64,000 nucleotides of DNA from JAICUY01 sp963716585 (GTDB taxonomy: Bacteria; Chloroflexota; Limnocylindria; QHBO01). The notes beneath the pieces were generated by a model. It searched no databases. It was given only the letters and a program-made list of their open reading frames with translations, and was not told the origin of the DNA. Position numbers and translations under genes: made by a program. Numbering within the stretch: position 1 is the stretch's first letter; each line of letters begins with the position of its first letter. Below, piece after piece: positions 1-7,787 of the stretch. The stretch lies in NCBI GenBank assembly GCA_963716585.1, contig CAVQTN010000005.1, forward strand, positions 62,001 through 126,000. The letters are read 5' to 3'.

Positions 1-1
1 C

Positions 2-286
2 TGCACCCATCTCGATACGATCCTCGACGTCACGCCTTCGAGCGACGGCTGCGAGGACTGCCTGCGCATCGGCGGCAGCTGGGTGCACCTGCGCCTGTGC
101 ATGACCTGCGGTCATGTCGGCTGCTGTGACCAGTCCCCGAACCGGCACGCCACCGCACATTGGCATGCTCGGCCGGAGCATCCGATCATGAGCTCCTTCG
201 AGCCGGACGAGGAGTGGTACTGGTGCTTCGCGGACGAACTGACGTTCGAGCTCGAGGACGGCCCCGCTTCACGCTCGCACCCCTGA
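2..286 (+). CDS. UBP-type zinc-finger domain protein (5' truncated by window)
   Basis: The reading frame enters from the left edge, so the N-terminus is missing; 94 residues are visible. They carry the Cys/His pattern of a UBP-type (ubiquitin-hydrolase-like) zinc finger: CEDC near the start, then LCMTCGHVGCC, followed by a run of spaced histidines (NRHATAHWHA and EHP), which together bind zinc in that family. Near the end is the EWYWCF stretch typical of stand-alone bacterial versions. In bacteria such small proteins are widespread but their role is not known; ubiquitin itself is absent, so no deubiquitinase role is implied. The next gene follows on the same strand. Confidence 0.8.
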   Translation, partial: CTHLDTILDVTPSSDGCEDCLRIGGSWVHLRLCMTCGHVGCCDQSPNRHATAHWHARPEHPIMSSFEPDEEWYWCFADELTFELEDGPASRSHP

Positions 287-341
287 TCACTCATTGACGA
301 GGCCGTCGCAACCTCGTTGGCCATTGGCGCGTCAGGGTGGC

Positions 342-764
342 GTGCGCAGATTCGCCGCGACCCTCGTTGCCGCTCTGGTGCTGGCTGGCTGCATGCCCGG
401 TTCGCCGTCGGGGAGCGATGCCTCCACAAGTGCAGCCGGCACCCCAGGGAGTGAAATCGGCGTGTCGGGGAGCGTGGTCGCCGGCCCGGTCTGTCCGGTC
501 GAGCGCGAGCCGCCCGACCCGGCCTGTGCCGCTCGCCCAGTCGCGGGCGCGACGTTGATCATCGAGGACGCCGCCGGCAGTGAGCTCAGGCGCGTGACCT
601 CGGACGCCGCCGGCCATTTCAGTCTCGACCTGGTTCCTGGCTCGTATCGCATCGTTCCACAGCGGGTGCCGACGCTGCTCGGAACGGCACCGCCGCTCGA
701 CCTGGTTGTACGGGAAGGGGAGCATCCCCAGCCGGTCATCAGCTACGACACGGGAATCCGCTGA
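342..764 (+). CDS. Putative lipoprotein with carboxypeptidase-regulatory-like fold
   Basis: From GTG 342 the product is 140 residues with a compact lipoprotein signal: two arginines, a hydrophobic stretch, then LAGC with the lipidated Cys at residue 17. An in-frame TTG at 294 would add 16 residues but would bury the signal peptide, so 342 is preferred. After a Ser/Thr/Gly-rich linker the second half (about residues 70-135) has GATLIIEDAAG, GHFSLDLVPGSYRI spacing typical of a CarboxypepD_reg-like beta-sandwich. It is probably an extracellular membrane-anchored protein; substrate or partner is unknown. The next gene downstream is convergent, and no terminator is evident between them. Confidence 0.6.
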   Translation: MRRFAATLVAALVLAGCMPGSPSGSDASTSAAGTPGSEIGVSGSVVAGPVCPVEREPPDPACAARPVAGATLIIEDAAGSELRRVTSDAAGHFSLDLVPGSYRIVPQRVPTLLGTAPPLDLVVREGEHPQPVISYDTGIR

Positions 765-902
765 TCATTGGCTCGGCAAGGCTAACGCCGGGAGCGATGC
801 ACCGTTAGTACAGGCGAGCCGGGCTCTGTGTTGGTGACGTGGTCGCCAGGGCAGCCACAGACGCCCGGCATCATCATGCGCGTCGCCTGCACGGATGGGC
901 GT

Positions 903-1115
903 CTAGCGGCCGGGATCCTCGAAGTCGGGATCCACCGGGGCCGTGGGGCCGACGTCGTTCGCGGTCGGCAGCAATGTCCAGCCGAAGACCGCCATGGCGA
1001 TCGAGAAGACGATGAGCATCACCGCTCCAGCGGTCTCGTAGCCGCTGACGAACCAGTAGATGACGCCGATCGCAAAGATGCCGATTGGAAGGATCATGTA
1101 TTTGGCGAGCGACAT
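903..1115 (-). CDS. Small membrane protein, two transmembrane helices
   Basis: The predicted product is 70 residues with two hydrophobic helices (about residues 6-24 and 29-47) joined by a short GYETAG turn, then an acidic proline-rich tail. This resembles the size and layout of small subunit-IV-like proteins of cytochrome oxidases in high-GC bacteria, but there is no oxidase gene nearby and the identity is not secure. The start at 1115 is supported by a TATCAT -10 box ending 6 nt upstream, with no ribosome binding site, as in several other genes of this window. A longer in-frame extension upstream is low-complexity and unlikely to be translated. Confidence 0.5.
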   Translation of the reverse strand: MSLAKYMILPIGIFAIGVIYWFVSGYETAGAVMLIVFSIAMAVFGWTLLPTANDVGPTAPVDPDFEDPGR

Positions 1116-1121
1116 GGCCCG

Positions 1122-1127
1122 ATGATA
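1122..1127 (-). promoter_or_regulatory. -10 box (TATCAT) for a leaderless transcript
   Basis: On the minus strand TATCAT lies 6 nt before the ATG at 1115. Transcription would begin at or next to the start codon. No clear -35 is visible. Confidence 0.4.
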
Positions 1128-1212
1128 GCGGAGCGCCGGCCTCGCCGCCGGCGCCGTGTGCAGCTTGCTCGACTCGCGCCGGCGTGCTTCGAAATATTGG
1201 TAAATCTGGGTA

Positions 1213-1758
1213 TCAGGTAAGCCAGCCGCAGTCGGTGCGGTTGACCGGCTCGTTTCCGGGCCGTTGACCCGTCCCGGGTGGGTTGGCGCGCACCAGCGGA
1301 CGCGCATTGAGGATGCGGTCGCTCTCGGCAAGGGTCGCCCGTCGCTGGCGAGCGTCGGTCGGCAGGACTCCCGGTTCCGGCGCCGCGATCACCGCATGCG
1401 GGGCCTGCGAAGCGGCTTCGCGGGCTGTCACCACCGACCCGTCGGGGTAGGAGAGCCATAGGCCGCGCATTCGTGCGATAAAGTGCTCGGCCATGCCCGG
1501 GACCAGCATGTCGACCGACGCGCGTCCCGTTCGGCGGTAGCCGCGCGGGCGCTCATCGGCCTGGACGCGGTCCACGAACGCGCGTTCGAGTTGCTCGCGC
1601 ACCGCGGCCACGATCTCGTCGCTGGCCGAGACGCGCGACGCGCCGTGGCTGAAGGTCGCCTGACCGACGACCTCCGGCTGATCCGCGCCGGCACGCGTTC
1701 GCAGCAGGTCGAAAACGAGGGTGTCGCTGGTGCGCGGATCGATCGGGCGGTCGAGCAT
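1213..1758 (-). CDS. Hypothetical protein, 181 aa
   Basis: I do not recognise a family. From the ATG at 1758 the product is a soluble-looking 181-residue protein with no signal peptide or membrane segment. The middle (about residues 50-110) is charged and contains a possible amphipathic helix around EIVAAVREQLERAFVDRVQ; the last 40 residues are proline- and arginine-rich and may be disordered. The start is supported by a TATTCT -10 box 6 nt upstream and the absence of a Shine-Dalgarno sequence. A longer reading frame extends to 1989 but overlaps the divergent gene at 1865 and lacks this promoter logic. Confidence 0.5.
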   Translation of the reverse strand: MLDRPIDPRTSDTLVFDLLRTRAGADQPEVVGQATFSHGASRVSASDEIVAAVREQLERAFVDRVQADERPRGYRRTGRASVDMLVPGMAEHFIARMRGLWLSYPDGSVVTAREAASQAPHAVIAAPEPGVLPTDARQRRATLAESDRILNARPLVRANPPGTGQRPGNEPVNRTDCGWLT

Positions 1759-1764
1759 GGGCCG

Positions 1765-1770
1765 AGAATA
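1765..1770 (-). promoter_or_regulatory. -10 box (TATTCT) for a leaderless transcript
   Basis: Minus-strand TATTCT, 6 nt before the ATG at 1758, matching the spacing seen at other probable leaderless genes here. Confidence 0.4.
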
Positions 1771-1830
1771 GCAGGCGGCCGGGACGCCTCGCGGCCGTCG
1801 TGCGCAGTGGCGACGGCGCCTCGCGATGAC

Positions 1831-1836
1831 TACAAT
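1831..1836 (+). promoter_or_regulatory. -10 box (TACAAT) upstream of the gene at 1865
   Basis: TACAAT lies 28 nt before GTG 1865. Unlike the leaderless cases this gene has a Shine-Dalgarno sequence (GAGAGGA, 1854-1860), so a short leader is expected. No convincing -35 element. Confidence 0.4.
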
Positions 1837-1864
1837 CGGACCCAGCCGATCCTGAGAGGAGCGC

Positions 1865-2221
1865 GTGAGCGAGATGGAGGAGAAGCCGTACCGGACGATG
1901 GTGACGGCGCAGCAGGATGAACAGATCGACACCTGGGCGTCGGACCTGTTCATCGACTTTGCCAAGCGGATGGGCGTCGGCAACGCCATCGCGTCCTTCT
2001 GCAGCGTGACGGGCCTCGACGCGAGGGGGTTCCAGCGAGCGTTCCTGGTGGGCGGTGGCCCGGATCACCTCGTCGGCATCGACACCGGGGGGCAGCTGGC
2101 GGCTCCCATCTTCGAGCTGCCGAAGGTGGTGGCCGGCCTGCGCCGCACCGATCCACGTGCGCGCCAGAAGTTGATCAACTTCCTGGTGGGCAACCGCGAG
2201 GTGATGTCATACACCGCCTAG
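1865..2221 (+). CDS. Conserved-looking hypothetical protein, 118 aa
   Basis: No family recognised. The GTG start is well placed after GAGAGGA at 1854-1860. The product is small, soluble and mixed alpha/beta in appearance, with an N-terminal charged region, a central FAKRMGVGNAIASFCSV stretch and a C-terminal helix rich in Arg/Lys (about residues 88-105). Codon usage is strongly G/C at third positions like its neighbours, so it is probably a real gene. It ends just before the DinB-like gene and may be co-transcribed with it. Confidence 0.55.
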   Translation: MSEMEEKPYRTMVTAQQDEQIDTWASDLFIDFAKRMGVGNAIASFCSVTGLDARGFQRAFLVGGGPDHLVGIDTGGQLAAPIFELPKVVAGLRRTDPRARQKLINFLVGNREVMSYTA

Positions 2222-2234
2222 CCGGGGGATGCGG

Positions 2235-2693
2235 ATGACCGCTGCCTCGGAATATGTCGCCCAGAACGGCCAGGAGCTGGCGCGCATGCGTCGCATTGTG
2301 GAGCGGCTGAGCGATGACGAGCTAGGTCGCCAGGTCAACCACAGCTGGTCGGTGGCGGGCGTCCTTGGCCACATCGCGTTCTGGGATGGCCGCGCGCTCG
2401 CGCTGGCGGACAAACTGGTCCGCGGCGTCCCGTTCTCTCGTTCCGACGACGAGCCCGAGGATGTCGATTGGATCAATGACGCCTCGCGGCCGCTGATCCT
2501 CGCCATCCCGCCCCGTGAAGCGGCAACACTGGCCCTCCGCATCTCGGATGAAACCGACCGTCGCATGGCATCGCTGCCACCAGATCTGCTCGCGAGGTCC
2601 TGGCCGGCCGACCCGGAAAGTCCATTGAACCTGCTGCGCGCTTCGCATCGGGCCGAGCACCTCGACGAGATCGAGGCCAGCCTGCAAGGCTAG
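2235..2693 (+). CDS. DinB-like / maleylpyruvate isomerase-like four-helix protein
   Basis: The product (152 aa from ATG 2235) looks like a DinB/YfiT-type metal-binding four-helix bundle: an N-terminal helix with repeated acidic/basic residues, a conserved HSWSVAGVLGHIAFWD segment (about residues 37-52) with a putative metal His, and a C-terminal RAEHLDEIEA motif with a second His. Family members include thiol-dependent S-transferases and stress-induced proteins of unknown substrate. ATG 2235 is preferred over ATG 2229 because the only Shine-Dalgarno-like run (GGGGG, 2223-2227) touches the upstream ATG but is about 7 nt before 2235. Its stop codon shares the CTAG at 2690-2693 with the convergent parB stop. 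Confidence 0.65.
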   Translation: MTAASEYVAQNGQELARMRRIVERLSDDELGRQVNHSWSVAGVLGHIAFWDGRALALADKLVRGVPFSRSDDEPEDVDWINDASRPLILAIPPREAATLALRISDETDRRMASLPPDLLARSWPADPESPLNLLRASHRAEHLDEIEASLQG

Positions 2694-3664
2694 GTGGTCT
2701 GCTCGCGCGTGGCGCGGATGATCGCGATCGCGTTCTCGAGCTTCAGCTTGGTGATGGTCAGGTACTTCGCCAGGTTGTCGCGATTGACGTCGGGGATCTC
2801 CTCCACCACGTCCGGCCGCCGCAGCAAGTCGACCAGCTGCTCCACGGCGTCGGCCAAGCGCGCCTTGGTGTCCATCAGCGCATCGTCGGCGGCGCGGGCG
2901 GCGGCCACCTTGCCGGCCACGGTCTTCGCGCGTCGCCTTGGAATGGCCCCGTCGTCATGATCGACCGGCTCGCCACCGGCCAGCGCGCGCAGCTTGCTCA
3001 ACGTCAGCTCTCCCGCCGCCACCTTCTTTGCCAGCCGGCGCCGCGTCCGCTCGTCTCCGATCTTCATGAGCTCGTAGGCGTGGCTGATCGTGTCCCTGCG
3101 CAAAGACACCAGCTCGCGAATTTCCGCGGGGGCATCGGCCAGGCGCATTCGATTCTCGACGTAGCCCTTGTCCTTGCCGATTTTCTGCGCGAGCTGGCGC
3201 ACCGAATAGCCAAGCCCGGTCATCTTGGCGAACATCGCCGCCTCCTCAAGCGGCGACACGTCCTCCCGCTGCAGGTTTTCGATGATCGACGCCTCGAGGG
3301 CCGTCGCCTCGTCGAACTCCACGACGATGGCGGGGATCGTGTCGCGCTCCGCCTGTCGCGAGGCGCGCCACCGTCGCTCGCCGGCGATCAGCTCGAACTT
3401 GGGGCCGACCGGTCGGACCAGGATCGGCTGCAGGACGCCGTGCTCGCGGATCGAATTCGCCAGATCGGTCAGCGAATCCTCCTCGTAGGAGAGGCGGGGC
3501 TGGGCCGGGTTGGGCAGGATTCGATCGAGCGTCAGCTCGCGCAGCTGTGCCTTGGTGGCGCGCGACTCGATGAGCGAAACGATGCCGGGCGCGAGATCGG
3601 TATCCTTGGCCTCATCGAACAGGCGGTGGATGTTCTGGCGGAATGCGGTGCTCTTGCTAGCCAA
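2690..3664 (-). CDS. parB: Chromosome partitioning protein ParB
   Basis: ParB binds parS sites, spreads as a CTP-dependent clamp and works with ParA to segregate origins. The 324-residue product has the N-terminal ParB/Srx nuclease-like domain with GERRWRASR (residues 95-103) and ENLQREDVSPLEEA (129-142), both part of the CTP-binding core, then a helix-turn-helix (about 153-175, YSVRQLAQKIGKDKGYV) and a C-terminal dimerisation region. It starts at TTG 3664: a strong AGGAGGT lies 8 nt upstream, and the start overlaps the parA stop by 8 nt, implying translational coupling. The HTH recognition helix reads GKDKGYVENRMRL rather than the common GKSRxYVxNxLRL, which fits with a divergent binding site (see the inverted repeats at 3091, 4550 and 6257). 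Confidence 0.93.
   Translation of the reverse strand: MASKSTAFRQNIHRLFDEAKDTDLAPGIVSLIESRATKAQLRELTLDRILPNPAQPRLSYEEDSLTDLANSIREHGVLQPILVRPVGPKFELIAGERRWRASRQAERDTIPAIVVEFDEATALEASIIENLQREDVSPLEEAAMFAKMTGLGYSVRQLAQKIGKDKGYVENRMRLADAPAEIRELVSLRRDTISHAYELMKIGDERTRRRLAKKVAAGELTLSKLRALAGGEPVDHDDGAIPRRRAKTVAGKVAAARAADDALMDTKARLADAVEQLVDLLRRPDVVEEIPDVNRDNLAKYLTITKLKLENAIAIIRATREQTT
3091..3108. promoter_or_regulatory. Candidate non-canonical parS site (A), inside parB
   Basis: TGTCCCTGCGCAAAGACA is an imperfect inverted repeat sharing its right half CAAAGACA with site C (6257) and CAAAGAC with site B (4550). It lies within the parB coding region, a common position for parS sites. It differs from the canonical TGTTTCACGTGAAACA, so the assignment is inference from motif recurrence around parAB. 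Confidence 0.4.
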
Positions 3665-4439
3665 GCTCGATGACCTCCTGTGCCAGGTCGCGGAATGCCC
3701 GGGCCGCCGCCGAGTTGGTGGCGTACTCGGTGACCGGCTTGCCGGTCAGCGGTGCCTCGCCGAGCTTCACGGTGTTCTTGATCATGGTGGTGAAGACGCG
3801 ATGATCGCCGAGCTCCCGCAGGTTCTCGAGCATCTCGCGGGCAAGGACGGTGCGGCCGTCGTAGAAGGTCGCCAGCAGGCCAAGGATCTCCAGGTCGTGG
3901 TTGAGCTTCAGCTTGATGGTGTTGATCACCTTGATGAGCGCCGTGAGGCCCTTGATCGCGTAGTACTGCGTCTGCACCGGGATGATGACGCGTGAGCTGG
4001 CCACCAACGAGTTGATGGTCAGCAGCCCGAGTGTCGGCGGGCAGTCGATGATGACAACGTCGAACTGACGGTCGGCCCATCCCGACAGCGCATCGCGCAG
4101 GACCATCTCGCGGCCGATGGCGGTGAACAGCTCAACCTCGGTGGATGCCAGCTCGAGGGTGGACGGTGCAACAGTGAGCCCCGCCATCTCGGCCGGTTTG
4201 ACGATCTCGTCGATAGGCGTGCGGTCATCCGACAGCACGTCGGCCATCGAGACCCGGACGTCCGACAACGAGATGCCCAGCCCGACTGTCAGGTTTGCCT
4301 GCGGATCCATGTCGACGCACAGGACGCGATACCCCAGCTCGGCCAGCGCGCCACCCAGGTTGATCGAGGTGGTCGTCTTCCCGACGCCGCCCTTCTGGTT
4401 TGCAATCGCAATGACTTTGGCCAATGGAGAATCACCCAC
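3657..4439 (-). CDS. parA: Chromosome partitioning ATPase ParA (Soj)
   Basis: ParA is the nucleoid-bound Walker ATPase that moves ParB-parS complexes. The 260-residue product has the deviant Walker A KGGVGKTT (residues 16-23), the DMDPQAN switch (about 43-49) and IIDCPPTLGLLT Walker B region (about 132-143). There is no N-terminal DNA-binding extension, as expected for the short chromosomal type. GTG 4439 is used here; an in-frame TTG at 4424 with a GGTGGGTG run upstream is an alternative and would give the usual MAKVIAIANQKGG start. It is the first gene of a parA-parB unit read leftward from a promoter region that also contains a DnaA box and a parS-like palindrome. Confidence 0.95.
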   Translation of the reverse strand: MGDSPLAKVIAIANQKGGVGKTTTSINLGGALAELGYRVLCVDMDPQANLTVGLGISLSDVRVSMADVLSDDRTPIDEIVKPAEMAGLTVAPSTLELASTEVELFTAIGREMVLRDALSGWADRQFDVVIIDCPPTLGLLTINSLVASSRVIIPVQTQYYAIKGLTALIKVINTIKLKLNHDLEILGLLATFYDGRTVLAREMLENLRELGDHRVFTTMIKNTVKLGEAPLTGKPVTEYATNSAAARAFRDLAQEVIELG

Positions 4440-4487
4440 CTGCGGCTCGGGGAGGCTGCTGCACGGTCGCGACCGCGACCGGCTTCG

Positions 4488-4517
4488 ATGATACGCGCGC
4501 CGTACGCGCAGCGTCCA
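4488..4517 (-). promoter_or_regulatory. Probable parAB promoter
   Basis: On the minus strand TGGACG (4517-4512) is followed after 18 nt by TATCAT (4493-4488), about 50 nt before the parA start. The perfect DnaA box at 4524-4532 lies immediately upstream, where DnaA could influence transcription. Confidence 0.35.
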
Positions 4518-4523
4518 TTTCAG

Positions 4524-4532
4524 TTATCCACA
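4524..4532 (+). promoter_or_regulatory. Perfect consensus DnaA box (TTATCCACA)
   Basis: TTATCCACA matches the strict DnaA-box consensus. It is the only DnaA box I noticed in the parA-tRNA intergenic region, so it is more likely a regulatory or titration site than an origin. It sits about 17 nt from the parS-like palindrome. Confidence 0.55.
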
Positions 4533-4549
4533 ATCTCGGCGGATGTCGA

Positions 4550-4567
4550 TGTCTTTGTGCAAAGACG
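4550..4567. promoter_or_regulatory. Candidate non-canonical parS site (B), perfect palindrome arms
   Basis: GTCTTTG-TG-CAAAGAC is a perfect 7-bp inverted repeat around a TG centre, 16 bp in all (4551-4566), the same length as canonical parS. It lies about 110 bp upstream of parA. Two relatives occur at 3091 and 6257. Confidence 0.45.
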
Positions 4568-4573
4568 AACCCC

Positions 4574-4579
4574 TATACT
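4574..4579 (+). promoter_or_regulatory. -10 box (TATACT) for tRNA-Met
   Basis: TATACT lies 22 nt before the mature tRNA 5' end. The same hexamer precedes tRNA-Val (39132). The -35 region is weak. Confidence 0.45.
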
Positions 4580-4601
4580 CGAAGTTGTCCACCATTTCAT
4601 C

Positions 4602-4674
4602 GGGCCCATAGCTCAGTGGTCAGAGCATCCGGCTCATAACCGGCGGGTCGCAGGTTCGATCCCTGCTGGGCCCA
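4602..4674 (+). tRNA. tRNA-Met (anticodon CAT)
   Basis: A 73-nt cloverleaf folds: acceptor GGGCCCA pairs with TGGGCCC, D-stem GCTC/GAGC, T-arm GCAGG-TTCGATC-CCTGC. The anticodon loop CTCATAA gives CAT. The outermost anticodon-stem pair is a mismatch (T4628-C4644), leaving four good pairs. CCA is not encoded (the discriminator A is followed by CAT). The CAT anticodon could alternatively belong to a lysidine-modified tRNA-Ile2, which cannot be excluded by eye; it does not look like an initiator because the three G-C anticodon-stem pairs are absent. Confidence 0.85.
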
Positions 4675-4698
4675 CATCAGCGGCGGAGGACGACCCCG

Positions 4699-6249
4699 TT
4701 GTCGACGGCCGACAAGATCGCGCGGCTCGTCGAGCTGCGACAGCAGGCGCGGCTCGGCGGTGGCGAACGCCGCGTCGAGCAGCAGCACGAGCGTGGCAAG
4801 CTCTCAGCCCGCGAGCGCCTCGAGCTGCTCCTGGACGAGGGCAGCTTCGAGGAGCTGGATGCGTTCGTGACGCATCGGGCCACCGACTTCGGAATGGAAG
4901 ACGAGCACTACCTGGGCGATGGGGTCGTCACCGGCTATGGACGCATCGATGGACGGCTCGTTTTCGTCTACAGCCAGGACTTCACAATCTTCGGGGGCTC
5001 GCTGTCCGAGGCGCACGCCGAGAAGATCTGCAAGGTCATGGATCTCGCCGTGGAGAACGGCGCTCCGATTATCGGCCTGTCGGACTCCGGCGGAGCGCGC
5101 ATCCAGGAGGGTGTCGTAAGCCTGGGCGGCTACGCCGACATCTTCCTGCGCAACACCCTGGCATCCGGCGTGGTGCCGCAGATCTCGCTGGTGCTTGGTC
5201 CGTGCGCCGGCGGTGCCGTGTATTCGCCGGCCATTACCGACTTCGTGCTGATGGTCGATGGCACGAGCTACATGTTCGTCACCGGGCCGAACGTGGTGCG
5301 TACGGTGACCCACGAGGAGGTCGATTTCGAGGGGCTCGGCGGCGCGCGGGTCCACAACGAGACGAGCGGCGTGGCCCACTTCCTGAGTGCCAGCGAGCCC
5401 GAGGCGATCGAGACGGCGCGCCGGCTGCTCGGCTACCTGCCGCAGAACAACGTCGACCCGGCACCGATCGTCGCGGAGTGGCGGCCGCCAGCGGTCGACG
5501 GTGCCTCGCTCGACGCACTGATCCCCGATTCGGCGCAGCGCTCGTACGACATGCACGCCGTCATCGGCGGCCTGGCCGACGACGGGTCGTTCTGCGAGGT
5601 TCACGAGCATTTCGCGCGCAACATCATCTGCGGCTTCGCGCGGATCGAGGGGCGCAGCGTGGGCATCGTGGCGCAGCAGCCGGAGATCCTCGCCGGAGTG
5701 CTCGACATCGACGCGTCCGACAAGGCTGCGCGCTTCGTCCGCTTCTGCGACTGCTTCAACATTCCGCTGCTGACGCTGGTCGACGTGCCCGGATTCCTGC
5801 CGGGCGTCGACCAGGAGCACCGGGGCATCATCCGCCACGGCGCCAAGCTGCTGTACGCCTACTCCGAGGCGACGGTCCCGAAGCTCACCGTCATCACCCG
5901 CAAGGCCTACGGCGGCGCCTACGACGTCATGAGCAGCAAGCACCTCCGTGGCGACCTGAACTTCGCCTGGCCCAGTGCCGAGATCGCGGTCATGGGCGTC
6001 GAGGGCGCGGTGAACATCGTGTTTCGCGATCGGATCAGCCGCGCCGACGATCCGGACGCCGAGCGCCTCCGCCTGGTGGCGGAATACGAGGAGCGCTTCG
6101 CCAACCCATACGTCGCGGCCGCGCGCGGCTACGTCGATGAGGTGATCATCCCGTCGGAGACGCGCGGCAAGATCGCATCGGCCCTGCGGATGCTCGAGGG
6201 AAAGCGCCAGTCGGTGCCTTCCAAGAAGCACGGCAACCTGCCGCTCTAG
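4699..6249 (+). CDS. pccB: Acyl-CoA (propionyl-CoA) carboxylase beta subunit, carboxyltransferase
   Basis: This is the biotin-dependent carboxyltransferase that moves CO2 from carboxybiotin to propionyl-CoA, giving methylmalonyl-CoA. The 516 residues cover both crotonase-like halves of the PccB/AccD5 family: DSGGARIQEGV (about residues 129-139) and LGPCAGGAVYSPA (about 167-179) form the first oxyanion-hole region, and the second half has DVPGFLPGVDQE and a KAYGGAYDVM motif. Start TTG 4699 follows a GGAGGA Shine-Dalgarno (4685-4690). Methylmalonyl-CoA mutase and epimerase genes downstream make propionyl-CoA the most likely substrate, though the family also carboxylates acetyl-CoA. Confidence 0.92.
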   Translation: MSTADKIARLVELRQQARLGGGERRVEQQHERGKLSARERLELLLDEGSFEELDAFVTHRATDFGMEDEHYLGDGVVTGYGRIDGRLVFVYSQDFTIFGGSLSEAHAEKICKVMDLAVENGAPIIGLSDSGGARIQEGVVSLGGYADIFLRNTLASGVVPQISLVLGPCAGGAVYSPAITDFVLMVDGTSYMFVTGPNVVRTVTHEEVDFEGLGGARVHNETSGVAHFLSASEPEAIETARRLLGYLPQNNVDPAPIVAEWRPPAVDGASLDALIPDSAQRSYDMHAVIGGLADDGSFCEVHEHFARNIICGFARIEGRSVGIVAQQPEILAGVLDIDASDKAARFVRFCDCFNIPLLTLVDVPGFLPGVDQEHRGIIRHGAKLLYAYSEATVPKLTVITRKAYGGAYDVMSSKHLRGDLNFAWPSAEIAVMGVEGAVNIVFRDRISRADDPDAERLRLVAEYEERFANPYVAAARGYVDEVIIPSETRGKIASALRMLEGKRQSVPSKKHGNLPL

Positions 6250-6256
6250 CCGCCGC

Positions 6257-6274
6257 TGTCCGTGTGCAAAGACA
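6257..6274. promoter_or_regulatory. Candidate non-canonical parS site (C), at the biotin carboxylase start
   Basis: TGTCCGTGTGCAAAGACA is an imperfect inverted repeat matching site A at 16 of 18 positions and site B at 15 of 18. It straddles the GTG start of the biotin carboxylase gene just after the pccB stop, a place where a protein-coding constraint alone would not demand such similarity. Confidence 0.4.
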
Positions 6275-7787
6275 CCCCGGCCGGTCAGCTGACGCCCCCG
6301 TTCGGCCGGCTGCTCGTCGCCAACCGCGGCGAGATCGCAATCCGCATCATGCGCACCTGCCGGGAGATGGGGATCGAGTCGATCGCCGTCTATTCCGATG
6401 CGGACGCCGGGGCGCTCCACGTCCAGGCCGCCGACCGCGCAGAGCGGATCGGGCCGCCCGCTCCGGCCGATTCGTACCTGTCGATCCCGGCGTTGCTGGA
6501 CGCCGCGAGGCGCTCCGGAGCTGATGCTGTCCACCCCGGATATGGCTTCCTGTCGGAGAACCCGGCGCTGGCTCGCGCGGTCGAGGAGGCGGGCATGGTG
6601 TTCGTCGGGCCGCCGCCCGCAACCCTCGAGATGCTCGGCGACAAGCTGGCCGCGCGGAGGATCGCGACGCGGGTCAACGTGCCGATCGTCCCGGGGTTGC
6701 TCGTCCCGCTGGATGATCCGGCGGCGGTCGACCTGGCAGAGATCGGCTTCCCGGTCATGCTCAAGGCGGCCGCCGGCGGCGGTGGTCGCGGGATGCGTCG
6801 CGTGGACCGCGCCGAGGACGTGGCGCCGGCACTGGCCGCGGCCCGTCGCGAGGCGGTCTCCGCGTTCGGTGACGGAACCGTCTACGTCGAGCGGCTCATC
6901 GCGCGGGCGCGGCACGTGGAGGTCCAGCTGCTCGGCGACCGCCACGGGGCGCTCGCCTGTCTGGGAGAGCGGGACTGCAGCGTCCAGCGGCGGCATCAGA
7001 AGCTCGTCGAGGAGACCCCATCGCCGGGGGTCACGCCCGAGATCCGCGCGGCGATCTTCGAAAGCGCCCGACACATGGCCGGCAGCGTCGAATTCCACAA
7101 CGCGGCGACGGTCGAGTTCCTGCTCGATGCCGACGGCGGCCACTACTTCCTGGAGATGAACACGCGCCTCCAGGTGGAGCACGGTGTGACCGAGCTCGTG
7201 ACCGGCATCGACATGGTCGCCTGGCAGATCCGGATCGCTGCCGGTGAGCATCTCCCGGCGGAGATCCTGGCCGCCAACCCCCTTGGCCACGCCATCGAGG
7301 TGCGCCTCTACGCGGAGGATCCGTACGACGCCTTCCGGCCGATCTCGGGGGCGGTCGGCGCGTGGCGCATGCCGGGCGGTCCCGGGGTGCGGGTCGACGC
7401 CGGAGTGGGTCCTGACACGGAGCTGCCGACAGAGTACGATCCCTTGCTCGCCAAGCTGCTGGTGCACGCCGCCGATCGACCGCGGGCCGTGGCGCGGCTG
7501 CGGCGCGCGCTCGACGAGACGTTGATCGGCGGGCTGCAGACCGATCTCGGCTTCCACCGCTGGCTCATCGACCAGCCGAGCTTTGCGTCGGGGAAGTACG
7601 ACACCGGGTTGATCGCCGCGGAATGGGGGAACGGTCCGGCCATGACCGACGACGACAAGCGGCTGGCGGCCGCGGCGGCGGTGGGCGCGCGGCGCGCGAC
7701 AGCGAGGTCGCGCCGGTCGGCGGCCTCGGGCGATCCAGCCAGCCCGTCGGCCTGGGGGCGCCTTGGGCGCCGCGAGGCGGTCGAGCG

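Noticed and set aside
1759..1989. Extended N-terminus of the minus-strand gene ending at 1213 (up to 1989)
   Set aside because: It would overlap the divergent gene at 1865 and ignore a well-placed -10 box 6 nt before ATG 1758.
4440..4601. Chromosomal replication origin between parA and tRNA-Met
   Set aside because: Only one DnaA box, no AT-rich stretch, and no dnaA/dnaN neighbours; kept only as a regulatory site.
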